From assembly GCA_025331565.1 (NCBI GenBank), contig JAFREQ010000027.1, forward strand, positions 2,179,501 to 2,243,500: a stretch of DNA of 64,000 nt. Direction: 5' to 3'. A program made the translations under genes and the position numbers. A model generated the notes under the pieces. The model did no database searches. It worked only from the letters and a program-made list of their open reading frames with translations, and was not told the origin of the DNA. Every line of letters starts with the position of its first letter. Position 1 is the stretch's first letter. This stretch comes from Holacanthus passer. Its lineage: Eukaryota; Chordata; Actinopteri; Pomacanthidae. Shown in pieces: positions 36,541-51,436 of the stretch.

Positions 36541-37224
36541 ACACGTGACAGTCCCCCCCTCACCACTGAGCATGCGCAGACCTCCAGCAGGTTACACGAG
36601 TTTATTTTCAGCTTTTCTCTTGAAGGCGCTCTATGATGCTGTAAACTGACCGTGTTCGAGCCTCGTGTGGATGTAACAATGTTTTTCCTGGACTCTTGGA
36701 GTTAAAGGCTGAGTGGAAACATCTCCGGAGCACCGAGGTTTGGGAATTTAGCGGTGACATGTGAAATGTTGCTGCGTGGTTTGTCGGTATTTCCAGGCGG
36801 CAACGGACAGACCAAGCCAGGCTAGCTTAGCTGGCTAGCCAAGCACCTCGGCTAGCTCTCGTTAGCCTCTCCCCTGGCTGAGCGTGTTGTAGTGTCGACG
36901 CAGCCTTTATCATAGCTGTGCTTGTTTCTAAACGCCTGTGAATATCATCTACAGATTGTTAAGTTTCCTACCAGACTGCTGTTTCTATGCAGGGCGCCGG
37001 AGCAACTTAGCTAATGTTAGCTACGTGCGTACGCTGGACACCACTGTGAGTGAGAGTGAGTGCATTAAGCTAGCAGTATCCATCATCAAAGACTCCTTTT
37101 GACATCTAGTCCTTTCATATAAACCAGACTCCGTTAAAACAGTGCTGAAATGCAGCGCTGATAAATGCTATCTGTTAGCTAGCAGCTCACGTCGCACTAC
37201 ACCAGTCACACTGTTTTGGCTGAC
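36541..37224 (+). promoter_or_regulatory. alkbh5: alkbh5 promoter and 5'UTR region
   Basis: Base composition becomes GC-richer immediately upstream of the alkbh5 ATG. CATGCGCA at about 36571-36578 resembles half of an NRF1 site. Multiple GCTAGC/TTAGC motifs lie at 36820-37020. No TATA box is obvious. The transcription start was not determined. Confidence 0.5.
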
Positions 37225-39821
<2,597 letters not shown>

Positions 39822-41452
39822 GCACTTCTCTATCACACATGTACACATATAAATATACCCGCTCTTTTATGTATTTCAATATTCTAACATTCTTTGATCA
39901 GTCATCATGTTCTTGCTCCACTTTCGATCTGGCACAAGGAGTACAGTCATCAAGTCGTCTGCATTTTGATTTAAATCTGGATCAGCTTGAGTGCTTATTT
40001 GTTTCTGGCAGACGAAATTGGTGTCTCTGCCACACATTACAGAACCTTGAGTTACTACAGTTGAGCTTTGTTGTTAAACTGTTCAATTACCTTAAATTAA
40101 ACTTTTCTTGTTTCTATGTCCATAGATACTTCAAAATGGCATGTATTTTTTGTAACCAAGATGTACAGATGGCAAGAGCTAAAAGAAAGATGTATGTATG
40201 GACTTGTACAAAAGAAAATCTGAGCTGTAATCTAACTTGTTATAATGTACAATACATTTGTATAGTCTTTGATTGGGGGAACTTTATGCAGAAAGAAACC
40301 TTTGTTTATTTGCACCTACATTTCTGATCCGTACCTTTACTGTGCCATCCCAGATCTTTACTCTTTGTTAACTTCAGCCTCCCTGTCGCTGTTTAAGTTG
40401 ATACAACTGGCACATGTGCAGCCATGCTGTCTGTGTTATGATTTGATTCAGCTGTATGTCTCATTTTAATGGAGGTCACAATTTGCATCAAGTAAACTGA
40501 AGCTTTATGGAGTTTGAAAAACTCAGGCCTTGTTTTATGCTCCTGTTTCAGTCTGAAGTTGCTTTACCTTATATAGTGACAGAGGCCATGTTTTTGCTGT
40601 TCTGTATCATATCTAATTTCCCTTATTTAAAATGGGTGATATTTGGGTCAGTCAGAACTTAATTTGAGCAAAACCAACCCTTTTATTTCTTGCTTAGCTG
40701 CTGTCTAAACACGCAGCAAGAAGAAACTACATTTCCAGATGTATTTGTCCTTGCGGTTTGCTGTGTAAACACAGATAAATTTCCTTGCTCCCAGTCAGCC
40801 ACATGGCAGAGGTACTTATTAGCTGACTGCTAGGCTAGTCTGGAGTTACACATGAACAAAAATAACCTTGGTTCAGAGAAGAAATGACTTTCTAAAAACG
40901 GTATGAGTGGTGTTCATGATTTTCTGAAGCCCTGCTATCGTGAACTTGTGATCTGCAAGAGGCAAATACTGGAGCTCTTAAATGGGACACTAACTTTGTG
41001 GACACAGTGGTGGCACATTAGGTGGTTTCTGATGGAAATAAAGCTGGGATTGTCTCCACATAGTTGGTCTGCCATTCATTAAACCAGGGTTGTCCCTCAA
41101 CCAAGCTGGCTATTCAAACACCAGGTCAGGGAACATCGAACTGAGGTGCGTCCTCTACAGTACTGCCAGGAGCCTTAGTTACTCACATTATTGGCTGTAT
41201 ATAACCCACCCTGAGTGGAGTTGGGCTGTCATCCTCATTGAAACAGTTTCTGTTTCATTGGGGTTGCTGTTTTATTAATTGTTAATTTGAGTTTCTAGGA
41301 TTATGTCAGTTAAGTGATGATTTTCACTCAAGATGGGAGGATAAGTTTGGACTTTTGCAATTAAGTTTCTGTATTCCCCTAATATTTACCTAATTTGTAT
41401 TTTAGTTTGTATATTATGCATCCCCATATTTCAAGAAAGTTATTTGTAATTC

Positions 41453-41458
41453 AATAAA
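41453..41458 (+). terminator. alkbh5: Poly(A) signal AATAAA of alkbh5 (distal)
   Basis: The hexamer lies about 1.63 kb after the stop codon. Another AATAAA at 41037-41042 could be a proximal site. A long 3'UTR fits ALKBH5 in other vertebrates. The last 1.6 kb has no convincing coding potential. Confidence 0.55.
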
Positions 41459-41929
41459 GAAAATATGTAAAATGCATCTGCTTTTAAATATCTTCAATTG
41501 TACTAAGGCAACACAGACTCCAATAAACAAAATCAAATTTTTCATCACCAACAGTGACAATAATGCAAATAAGTGCAGGGAAAGAGGGGACAGCTTCAAA
41601 TTCATTTACTTTATATTTGATCAAGTCTTTAGCTGTGGGGTATCACGGCTCGGATCTTGGTTGCATTGGAGGAAAGACTAGAATTGACATATGGGCAGTC
41701 AAATCAGTGGCATCATGTTTGGAAAACAGTTTCTGAGATTGAGGTTCAACGTTCATTTTTGACCTTTTGTCCAGAAGTTTGCAGATGAAACTCCATTTGC
41801 TGATGAAGACCACATGACATGATCAAAAGCACTAAAACAGTTATTAAATATACCCTCTTTCAGTGAGTTTACTTTTTAAGTTCCTGATGAAGTTAGTCGT
41901 TGTTCCGGAGCTTCTCTTGAGGGCGCTAG

Positions 41930-42135
41930 CGGACCTTTACTTTGAATGTCAACCGCAAATACACAGCAGAAGAAGAAGACCGCCCCTGCTAGCTAGCAGG
42001 TTGCGTTATATTTACTCTGTCCGTCTACGATAGACAGTAAATATACGCTTTATTGTTAAAGAACATCGAAATACGCATATTATCAAACGCTCATGGTGTG
42101 TAGTCGGACTGTTATATTTCTCTCCGCATTAAGTG
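41930..42135 (+). promoter_or_regulatory. mief2: mief2 5' non-coding exon and promoter-proximal region, with a short uORF
   Basis: The region upstream of donor TG|GTAAGTA at 42136 looks like a first exon. Spliced to the acceptor at 44142, it gives a leader before the mief2 ATG at 44166. An upstream ATG at 42093 opens a 15-codon ORF that crosses the junction and stops at the TAA three bases into exon 2. The start of transcription was not located. Confidence 0.55.
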
Positions 42136-44142
42136 GTAAGTATATTTAACAGTAGTGGAGGGGCAGCTGTCACTGACTGCTAATGTAGCTAACAAACTAG
42201 CTGGCTAGCTTTACTAACTGACGTTAACTTAGCTACGAGCTGGAGTTCGCAGCTGTTCGTTTGCTACTGCTCTTCATGCTGACGACGTTAAAATAGCTCA
42301 CGTTAGTTAGCTGATTAGTCCTGTATTTTAGCTTGGTAAACATTTGTCATGTTTTGTTACCAGTTGTCATGTTACTAATCTCTGGTGTTGTTGATTCGTA
42401 GACTGTAACGTTAGGCTGTATGTGTCACTGTCACAAGGGGAAATAACTTTATCAGCAGATGAATGATAGAGAGTTTGTGTTAAGATGAACATGTTAGCTG
42501 TCCAGCCAGAAGGATGACATGTAATTACACGAGACAAGATAGGTTAAAAATACTTTTTTGAAGATCCTTGTAGGAGAAGCCAGATTTCTCTTTCTGCGGT
42601 TTCGTTATGTAACAACTTGGCGTTGTTATATCGCAGTGCTGCCACCTTTGGTCAGAACAGTGTCCCACAAATACGTCAAGAAAACTGCACAAACACAGCA
42701 TTTTTATTTATGTGATTATTTTAGTACTATCCATTGTAGAGCGACTTCCTGTCCCCTCAAGTACAGTAACAGCCTTGTGGTGTAATGCTATAAATTTGTA
42801 ACTGTATTACTAAAATATTTGGTATATTTTTAAAGCTAAAATTGCACATTAAATGCCAATAAAGTTTTTGTAAGTGGTGGTATGGTACAGCACCATTGTG
42901 TTGGCTGGATGCATATTGGTTAACAGCATTATTGACTACAAGCAGCTCAACCAGTGTTGGGTAACATCTGTCAATATTAGAGTCTTTTGCTTGGCCTGAT
43001 GGTGAAGTAACTAACAAACAGAAAAGTGAACTCTTCTCTGAACGTCTCACGTCAGTATTGTACATGCTGCAGACATATGTTGTGCTGTAACTGTAACTTG
43101 ATCAGGAAGGTTGTTACATTTTTGACCCGGCATGACTCAGGCATGGATTGGGTCTATTAATAGAGCAAGTCTCCGTTCTTGGTGTCCTGTACCACTGGCA
43201 AGGAGAGAGGACACTCACTTGGTTGAAATGATTTAGCATGATGTCCTGTGGAGCTAAATATTATAGGTCCCGTGCATATGTTTAGTTTTGTACAAGCTAA
43301 AAGTATATTTATATGATGGTCACATATGTGTCTGCTCGAGAAATGAGTGATCTTAAAAACTATACTGACAACCATTTTCTCTTTTTCCGTGATTAGCATG
43401 ATACTCCCACAGCAAAAGCAAAGCTATACAAAGTTCAATCATGTTTATTTCAATAATGTAGTTTTACATGCCATTGTTTTTTAAACATTCACTTGTTCTT
43501 TAACTGTTAAGGACATTGTTTTAAGGAAGATAAAATGTTTTTTGATCATGACTAATGCTCTGTGGCTAGTGCTAATGAGAACTACAGACATATAGAAAGG
43601 CAACAAATTGAAAGAAAAAAGCCAAACAAAGTGTCTTAATAAGGTCATCAAAGGCCACCAGAACAGCTTCAGTGCTCCTTGGCATAGATTTTCCAAGTGG
43701 AGCTCTGCTGTAGGGATGAACATCATTCTGCCTCTCATTGTGGTGTTTTGATTGTCCAAAAACTCCCATAGGTTTTCATTTGGGTTGTGGTCTGGTCACA
43801 GTGAAGGCTATGATTTACAGAATTTTCACTTATCAAACCATTCAGTGACCCTCATGCCAGGTATAAATGCATTTGCATTTACATTTCTCCACTCGTCTGT
43901 ACTTGTTTGATTACTCTGTAGGCAAAATGTGCTCTATATATGCTATATGTCCTGTTTTTCAATTGGAATTAAAATGTAGGTTTGCCTATCCTGCCAGTTT
44001 ATCTCAATGGTAACTGACTTCATAACATTATGCAGCTGTGTTCCATGATTTCTAGAGATAAACAGTGCTGCAGGTTCATTTTTTCTCACAGTCATGTCTT
44101 GTGTTTCTGCCAAATTGAATTCATGCATTCTCTCTTCCCAAG
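42136..44142 (+). other. mief2 intron 1 (2.0 kb)
   Basis: AT-rich intron between the non-coding exon and the ATG-containing exon. It contains a dispersed-repeat relic at about 43640-43810. No coding exon seen. Confidence 0.5.
43640..43810. repeat. Dispersed repeat relic in mief2 intron 1
   Basis: Contains CCTTGGCATAGATTTTCCAA, then CTCCCATAGGTTTTCATTTG and GTGGTCTGGTCACAGTGAAG. This resembles a transposon-derived sequence seen repeatedly in fish and frog genomes; class uncertain. Confidence 0.45.
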
Positions 44143-44165
44143 GCTAACCACAGAAAAAGGAGACG

Positions 44166-47100
44166 ATGAACTTCCAGGGAAGTCGGAGGCGAGGAGAGGA
44201 TGGCATCGCTATTGTGATTGACTTCCTGCTGTCTAACGCCCAGCTGGTTCTCGGAGTTGGTGGAGCTGCCGTGCTAGGAATTGCTACATTGGCAGTGAAA
44301 CGGGTGAGTGTTTTTGAGGTTGTTAGTACCACATCAGTGCGTCATTCATAGGCAGTCTTCTTGTGAATACGGAAAGTGAAAATGAATTAATCTAAAAAGT
44401 ACTAGTGCTATCCTAACACTCAAAAACTAGTACGGCCATTGTATGTTCAGTTGTCCACTTATAGATTAACAGTTCATCCTATAGCCGTTCATTACTTGTA
44501 GCATGTTTTGCTATCAAGTACATACAGAAAGTTTCAGAATATCATGCAAAAGCTATTCATTCTTAAGAAAACACATAGGTCAATTGCATACCCAAGCTTT
44601 GTTCTAAGTAGTGAAATCTAGAGGGGAGGGGGGTCCAAATCAGGATTTTCAAAGTAGAGTTGCCAGTATTGTGTGTTAAAATGATTGCTGTTTGACAGCG
44701 GGCTGTGGAATCTAATTAACATCATTAACGTCAACAAAAATGGACAAAGAAAATTAAAGCAGCAAAATGCTCACAGTAATAAAAACATTCTAAAACATAG
44801 TACATTTTTATAATTTTCAATGTTTGATTTGAAGTTTTGTATGGTAATGGAATGAATGGAAATCTACCACTGCCTGCACAACTAGAAATTTGTCACAAAA
44901 ATGCTTTGGGAAATGGTCAGCATCCTCATGTTCGAAGTTCCTTGAGACTGAGGTTATCATTTTGCCTCTTAAATCAGAATATGTTTGCCTGCAGGTGCAT
45001 GCACTCTGTATTTGGGTAGTGTGTCCTCAGTCATGCATGGCTGCATGTTTGTGACGATGGGTGTTTGTGTTTAGCTGATAGAGCGTGCAGGCCGCGCAGC
45101 CAATGATGAAAAGGTGGAGCAGAAGATGGCAGAGAGCTGGGAGGAGTTGAGTTTGGTCTCTGCGTCCCCCACACTGATCAAGAAGGGCATAGAGGGCGTG
45201 GTGATGAAACATGTTGCCAAGGCAGCCAGACAGCAGAAAGGTACATCTCCACAACCAAAAGTGTTCAGTCAAACGACACACAAAAGTATCACAAATATGT
45301 AGAATTCATATGATACATGATTCATCCATATTACTTGACAACTGTTTAAATTTCTCACTCAGCTGACCTGTGCCAACAACCTCAGATGTCCTCTCTGGAG
45401 GTGCAGGCTAAACCTGAGTCAAAGTCCAAGAGAGTCCAGCTGTGCATCCTCAGTTTACAGGTACACTCTGACATTTCACCTCTCGAAGGCAAAGATTATG
45501 TATTCAGTCTGAGCAGCTGCTGTAAGAGCTCTGCTCAGTGTTGGCTCATTCATTTATGCATGTGTAGCATGTTTTGTAAAGCGCAGTGCTTAGGGGATAC
45601 GCATTGTTATGCACTGGTTAGGCTGCACAGAGCCCCAAGAGCCCTGCATAATCAAAATACTGTGTACGCTTGTGCACTGGCTGTATAGAAGAAGTCAAAC
45701 AAGCATGAAACAGCTTTGAGTTAGTGTGCAGAAAATCCACATAAGCAGAAGTGTTGTGGATTGTTCTGTACTTGCTACAGGAAGTAATTTGTTTAGTAAA
45801 TGTTAGTAGAGCAAATGCATGACTGGACATAAGAGGGGATTTGAAACAATGGGATTCGCTTTTAAAGAAAGCTTATGCAAATTATGCAAATGTATCTTTT
45901 CTGAAAACTGCCTCTCTGGAAAGCTACTTTTTCAATGAATACTGGTTAGTGTGGGAACACCTGGGGGAAAAAAAGAAAGAAAAAAAAGTCCATTGTTTTA
46001 GATGCTTCTTAGGTCCAGTTGGGTTGTGTCATGAGTTGGGCTTTAATACTTTTACTACTCTCATAAAACTGAATGCAGCAACCACACTTGTTTTATGAAT
46101 GTACACTTTTCTAAATGCTGTTTAAATAACAGTAGCAGAATTCACACAGCAGTGTTCCTCTGCTGTTTACTAGTTTTCCACCTTGCAGCAACTCAACAGG
46201 CAAAACATCATCCTGTCAGTGTTCTTAAGTCTGCTGTGAGGCACAAAATGACTTTGAATATTGTATTGCTCAAGAGACAGCTGTATGTATTCCCAGTGGA
46301 AGTGTAAACACTTCAAAATGGTTTTGTTAACTTCATGTTCAGAGTTGTTTCTTGGCAACATAGTATTTGTGCTTTGGTGAACAATGCACATGCATGGACA
46401 TAGTGCAGTAGCTGTCTGCCTGACTTGTTTTGACATGACATCCCATTTTCTATATCATTGGAAAACCATATAAAATATGTTTAGGAGCGACTGCAGCAGT
46501 ACTATCATACGAGGGCAGCACTATCGCCACATGAGGTCCAGAGGGCTCAGTCTCTAGCTCTGGACATCTGCACTGAGATCCAGGGCTTTCTGCACACCCG
46601 TCACCCTGACATGCCCCTGGGAGAAATGAGCCTTGGAGGTTCTCTGCTGGATGACCTACAGGTATAAACACAATATGTATTCTTTTTCTGGCTGATAATC
46701 CACTTTTACATAAGTTTTTTTTGTTCCTCAATTATGACATATAGCAAGATGTTAGATAAATGCCACCTGGGATTATTTCTGTGTGTGTTTAGGTGGTCAG
46801 CGCAGACCATGCATGTCTGCTGGTGCCTCTACAGCTGGAAGCCTCTCTGTGGCGTCTCATCCCGGGTGAGGAAACACTGCTCACACACCCGCTGCACTGG
46901 ATGGTTCGACGGGTCAATCTGGAATATTTTCCTAGAGGACGCAGCTACTGGGACAGGTGATCACACACAGATTAAAAAGATATGCCTCATTAATCAGGCA
47001 ACCTGCATTTTTAATTTACATCTGTATAAATAAATCAGATCAGTTTGTGTAACTAGCTGATGATTACTGCTAATTAGCAACAACTGTGTTTTTTCTACAA

Positions 47101-48639
47101 ACTTTGCATGTAAGTCAGTTAATAACGACTAAAACTGAGACTGCAAATAACAATTATTTTCATTATCAATCAATCTGCCAGTTATTTTTTTTTCATATTG
47201 ATTAATTCATCATTCACTAGAACCAGTCTGTCCTTGTGTCTTGTAGGTACCTGGTGGGTGGGTACCTGTCCTCAGAAGCTGTTGTGAACATGTTTAGTAA
47301 GGCTATCATGGAAACTATAAACTGGCCATCCATCAGCAGCACTATGGACTGTCTTGTCAGACCTGTACTGGGAGGACCAGACCTGAGACTGGAGATTCGG
47401 TATGTGTCTGTTATTGTTGTTTTCAATGTTGAGATTCAGTTATACATTAAGTGCTAGGTTTTATTGAGTTAATGACACAACTGTTGCACTATTAAATATA
47501 CCAATTTGAAGTTTTTACAAAGCAGTGAAGAGACAATATGTTATAGTTGTTGGTGCAGCAGTTTAAGAATGTAAAGTGTTTGCTTGAGTTTCCAAAAAAT
47601 TCTAAGCTGCTATTCATTTGGAAAGAACAATACTGTTGTTTTACCTGTTACCCATTTTTCTGTTGAATTTTGTCCCTGATGCCTAACAGCTCCCCACAGT
47701 CTTACTTGTTCGGTTGAATTCAGTTCAGTTTTATTTATATCGAGCCAAATCACAACAGAAGTTATCTCAGGGCACTTTTTACATAAAGTAGGTCTAGACT
47801 GTACTCTACAGAATATTTTTACACAGACTCAACAATTCCCATAATGAGTGGGAGACTGGTGAGGAAAAACAATAGAAGGCAGAAACCTTGAGCAGAACCA
47901 GCCTATCGGCCATCTGCCTCGACAGGTTTTAAAAGAAACACAAGTCCAGATGATTGCTGGTGCTATTCCATATCTGCCGGATGTATAAATAGGCAACCCA
48001 AAAAGTTATTGAATACAGGTTTAAACATGCTTTGTGATCACAGCAGTCAATCTGTGTGCTCTTTGTGTGTGTTACGCCTGATGTTCTTGCTCTCTCTAAT
48101 GTACTTTTCTCCTATTGTAATCTTCCAGGCCTGGAAATGGAAAAGAAGGAGCACAGAGCAGCGATCAGCCCCTGTTCATCTCCATGTTACCTCTGCTGAG
48201 GGAGGGGGACGTGGTTCTGACCGCCCAACCTGAGCTCACCTCTCCCTGGGTCAACGCCTGGCACCTGTCACTCTACCCGTGGGAGACTCAACGCCTGGCT
48301 CAGCTCGACACTGCTGATGACGGATACCGCAAACAGACACTTAAAATTCTCAAGGCAGTGTGCAGACTGAACCCCGCCCTGCGACCGCTCGACGCTGCCC
48401 CGCTGGCCAATCTCATCCTGCACCTTAGCGATAGCGAGAGCGACTGGTCCGAGACCAGCCTGGATGTGAGATTCCAACAGTGTATCACAGAGCTGATTGG
48501 CTACCTAGAACAAGGGGCATTACACAGTTACTTCAAGCCAGCTGTCAATCTGCTGAGCAGCTTGTCAGAGGACCAGGTGGATCAGATGGGTTTCATGCTC
48601 TACTGCGCTGTGTCAGAGCCTGAAATACTTTTCATATAA
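44166..48639 (+). CDS. mief2: Mitochondrial dynamics protein MiD49 (MIEF2), 7 coding exons, 468 residues
   Basis: This outer-membrane adaptor recruits the dynamin-related GTPase Drp1 for mitochondrial fission. CDS exons: 44166-44303, 45075-45240, 45363-45460, 46485-46661, 46793-46956, 47247-47399, 48129-48639 (TAA). One transmembrane anchor lies at residues about 22-43 (AQLVLGVGGAAVLGIATLAV), near-identical in vertebrate MiD49 and MiD51. The cytosolic nucleotidyltransferase-like fold has GSLLDDLQ, ADHACLLVPLQLE, EYFPRGRSYWDRYLVGGYLS and INWPSISSTMDCLVRP, and ends VNLLSSL...GFMLYCAVSEPEILFI. Sequence alone sits between MIEF1 and MIEF2; linkage to alkbh5 and smcr8 favours MIEF2. Phases close and nothing is broken. 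Confidence 0.93.
47712..47932 (+). repeat. Dispersed teleost repeat copy in last mief2 intron
   Basis: The stretch begins GTTCAGTTTTATTTATAT, continues CCAAATCACAACAGAAG and ends near CATCTGCCTCGACAGG. I recognise this as a high-copy interspersed sequence of fish genomes. A second, shorter copy lies in opposite orientation at 50407-50590. Class not determined. Confidence 0.65.
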
Positions 48640-49530
48640 CTGTGTGCACATATAACATAATTCTCAAGCTCTGACACACACAGAGTCTTAAGGAATAATG
48701 TTATCATCCAAGATGTTTGGTTCAAGGCAGAGATGTATTCTTCCCACTGCCTACTCTCATTTAGCTCCTCCATCCTGCTTAGATGAAAGGCAACAGGGTT
48801 CAGTTGGAATGACAAAGTGGCAGGCACCATGGACTAATGTCTACACTGGAGGAGGAGAAGCTGCAGGGATACCACAGATGTGAAAGGGATAATCAAGGTT
48901 TTAAAAAATCACTCAGAGGAAAGGAGATGTGCCAAGGAAAGGAGCCGAGGAAGTGTTAATCGAGACGTTTGAATCGATGCTTCAGTATGTGCCTGATCAT
49001 AACTCCCCACACACACTGTGGTTTGTGCAATTATTAGTTTTCACAGGGTGTCAGTGATGGTCGGCATGGCCACATACAGTTCAGTACATCCATTAAGAGC
49101 AGAGGAGGAGTGCAGTTTATAGCTTACATTCTTGCATATATTCTTTATAGCTCTTAATTGATGGTGTGTACTCTGCATCTTTTTCCTAGATCTCCATTAA
49201 TATATTCTGACTATGCAGAAAAATAATGACCTGCTGAAAACCACCAGGTTTTTAGCACTTATTAAACTATTCAGTCTGTCTGAGTTGGACTTATTTAGCT
49301 CAGCTTGTATATTTTATCATTCTGGGGTGTGCAGTATTTTGTTTGTCTTGTTTAGTGTTCAGTCTGTTGCCAATCTTATTTGGGTGAATTAACCCTTTAA
49401 ATTATGGCTAAACTTGCCTAATAATTTTATGCACTTGCATACAGTATGAATGTTGTGGGCATTTTTTCAGTTGTGTGTTTTTGCTGAGTGAAAGAAAATG
49501 GATTTTCTGTGTTTGAACTTTGAAACGTTA

Positions 49531-49536
49531 AATAAA
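49531..49536 (+). terminator. mief2: Poly(A) signal AATAAA of mief2
   Basis: Canonical hexamer about 890 nt after the stop codon, followed by A/T-rich sequence. Confidence 0.65.
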
Positions 49537-49734
49537 AAATTAAAACATTTGTTTATATTCTTGCTCAGTTGTCTTTTTTTCTTTTCTAGCTTAAGTAAAA
49601 GATAAGTCACAGGCTGCTGTTGCATGTGAAATTTTTCACTGGAACAACAAAAATTCTGTGTTTTGCGTAGTTAGTAGGCTGTTCATTACAGAGCTGTTTT
49701 ATTGGATTACTTTCAGTTTTCAAAAGAAACTTAA

Positions 49735-49865
49735 GAACGTTCACTAAAGTACTGTCCTTAAGTACAGTTTTGAGGTACTTTTACTTTACTTCAGTATTTT
49801 CATTTTCTGCTCATTTATACTTCACTACAATCCAGAGCCAAGTGGGCCTATTGTACATTTTTACT
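49735..49865 (+). mobile_element. hAT-like MITE fragment, same family
   Basis: GTACTGTCCTTAAGTACAGT, then GAGGTACTTTTACTTTACTT. 5' part only, between mief2 and smcr8. Confidence 0.5.
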
Positions 49866-50279
49866 TTTTTCTAAGAGGTTCACTGGTTTATAAGAGTTTT
49901 CACTGTTTTCCAAAACTGTTTTCCGAGCTCTTTGTGTGTCTTCTGGAGGTGAGTGGTGCTTGGGCCCTGCAGGGGCCACTGTTGAGGGTTGTTAAGTGTT
50001 TTGTTTTGCGGAAGCATTTTAAACACCTGAAACAACAAGGGAAAAGTACATTTCGGATCTTGCAAAGTTAGTATTCATCACAGAGGTATGGAGGCCGCCT
50101 TGGAACTTTGCAGGAGTGTGAATCTGCCCAGCGGGGGCCCCTGTTGAAAGATATTAAGTGTGTTCTTTTCCCATCAATGCATGATACTAACTCGACGTTT
50201 TCTCTCTCCCATAGTTTTGTGCTTTCTCGTCTCTCTCCTCTCGTCACTTTCTGCAGGTATATTTGCCTCTGGAGCTGTG

Positions 50280-50400
50280 ATTTTCTCTTTGTCTCTCTGT
50301 GTCTGTCTGTCTGTATCTCTCGGTTTGTCTGTCTCTCTCTCTCTCTGTGTGTGTCTCTCTCTCTCCCTCTCTTCCTCTCTCTGTATCTGTCTCTTCCTCT
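50280..50400. repeat. Pyrimidine-rich simple repeat (TC)n/(CTGT)n
   Basis: Interrupted CT/CTGT tract. The open frames across it on both strands (Ser/Leu or Arg/Glu rich) follow from the repeat and are not genes. Confidence 0.8.
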
Positions 50401-50406
50401 TTCAAC

Positions 50407-50590
50407 CCAACCAGTCATGGCAGATAGCTGCCCACACAGAGCCTGGTTCTGCTCATGGCTTTTTCTCGCTTGCTCATGGTGGAAGTGTTGGGTCTCTAGA
50501 AATACTAATAACAGACCTGCTCTGTATTAAAATTACTGATATAACCTCTGTTGTGATTTGGAGCTATATAAATAAAATAAATTGAATTGA
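50407..50590 (-). repeat. Second copy of the dispersed repeat, inverted
   Basis: The stretch contains GCTCATGGTGGAAGTGTTGG and TTGTGATTTGGAGCTATATA and ends AATAAATTGAATTGA. Its reverse complement matches the start of the 47712 copy. Confidence 0.65.
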
Positions 50591-50879
50591 TGTTTATTAC
50601 AGGTGTCACTGATTGTCAAGTGTTAGCATTGGTTTATGATATTTTACCACAGGTTTCACTGCTGTATTAGTGGTAAGTGGAATGGACAAAATAATAGAAA
50701 CACTAAACCAACTAAAACCGAACATTATAACCTTAATTAATTTATTGCAGGCCTGCTGAAATAGACTGCATTAGTTGAAAAAATGTGCAGACGTCCTAAC
50801 AAGCTGAGTGTATTTCTAGCGGATGTTGAAAGAAAACATTTTATTATGAAACTCCTGACCGGAAGTTTTCATCACGGTG

Positions 50880-51436
50880 TCTGACTTGACCCCGGAGCTT
50901 CAGCCTGGTTCCTCCATCCAGCGCCGCCTCAGCAGCAGCGGTGACCGACGTCGGCGCGTCCTCAGCCGGCGTCCTGTCACATGGCTTAATGTGGGTGTAG
51001 AGGGGTCAGCCTGCCGGTCAGATACGTGACACCGAGCCGCAGGTTTTTATGCTGAAAGTTGGTGCAGTAATTACGAAAAAGAGGAAGATAAATCCCGGGA
51101 CAAAGGTCGGTTTCACCGTGTGACTCCCGCCCGCAGGAAAGTTTCGCTTCTCCGTTAAGTTTGCGGATCTGCTCCGCTTGTTTACGCTCCTGTTGAACAG
51201 AAGCAGGTAGGATCGACCTGAAGTTTTAGTTCCATTCTGCTTAAATTTCTGATAAAACAACTGCGCAACAAGTTTTTGAACCCCCCTGCTTGTTGTTGTT
51301 GTTGTTGCGCCTCGTCCAAACAGCTGACTCACCGGCTGAAGGCCGAGCGGCAGCCCGGGACCGAGGCGCCCAGAGCGGCTGGATCCACCCAGACCTCCCG
51401 CGTCCTCCATGGGTTGATCCCTCGCTGTGTGTGGAG
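50880..51436 (+). promoter_or_regulatory. smcr8: smcr8 promoter and 5'UTR region
   Basis: CpG-containing, GC-rich block (CGGCGTCCTG, GACGTCGGCGCG, CCCGGGACCGAGGCGCC) ending at the smcr8 ATG at 51437. This is a typical CpG-island promoter in composition. The start site was not resolved. Confidence 0.5.

Larger units (their letters stand above)
49560..50880. other. Intergenic spacer mief2-smcr8, mostly repeats
   Basis: The spacer contains a hAT-like repeat fragment (49735-49865), a pyrimidine-rich (TC/TCTG)n block (about 50280-50400) and an inverted copy of the 47712 repeat (50407-50590). No gene seen. Confidence 0.6.

Noticed and set aside
50068..50585. Overlapping 116-141-codon frames between mief2 and smcr8
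   Set aside because: They come from the (TC)n/(CTGT)n simple repeat and a dispersed repeat copy.
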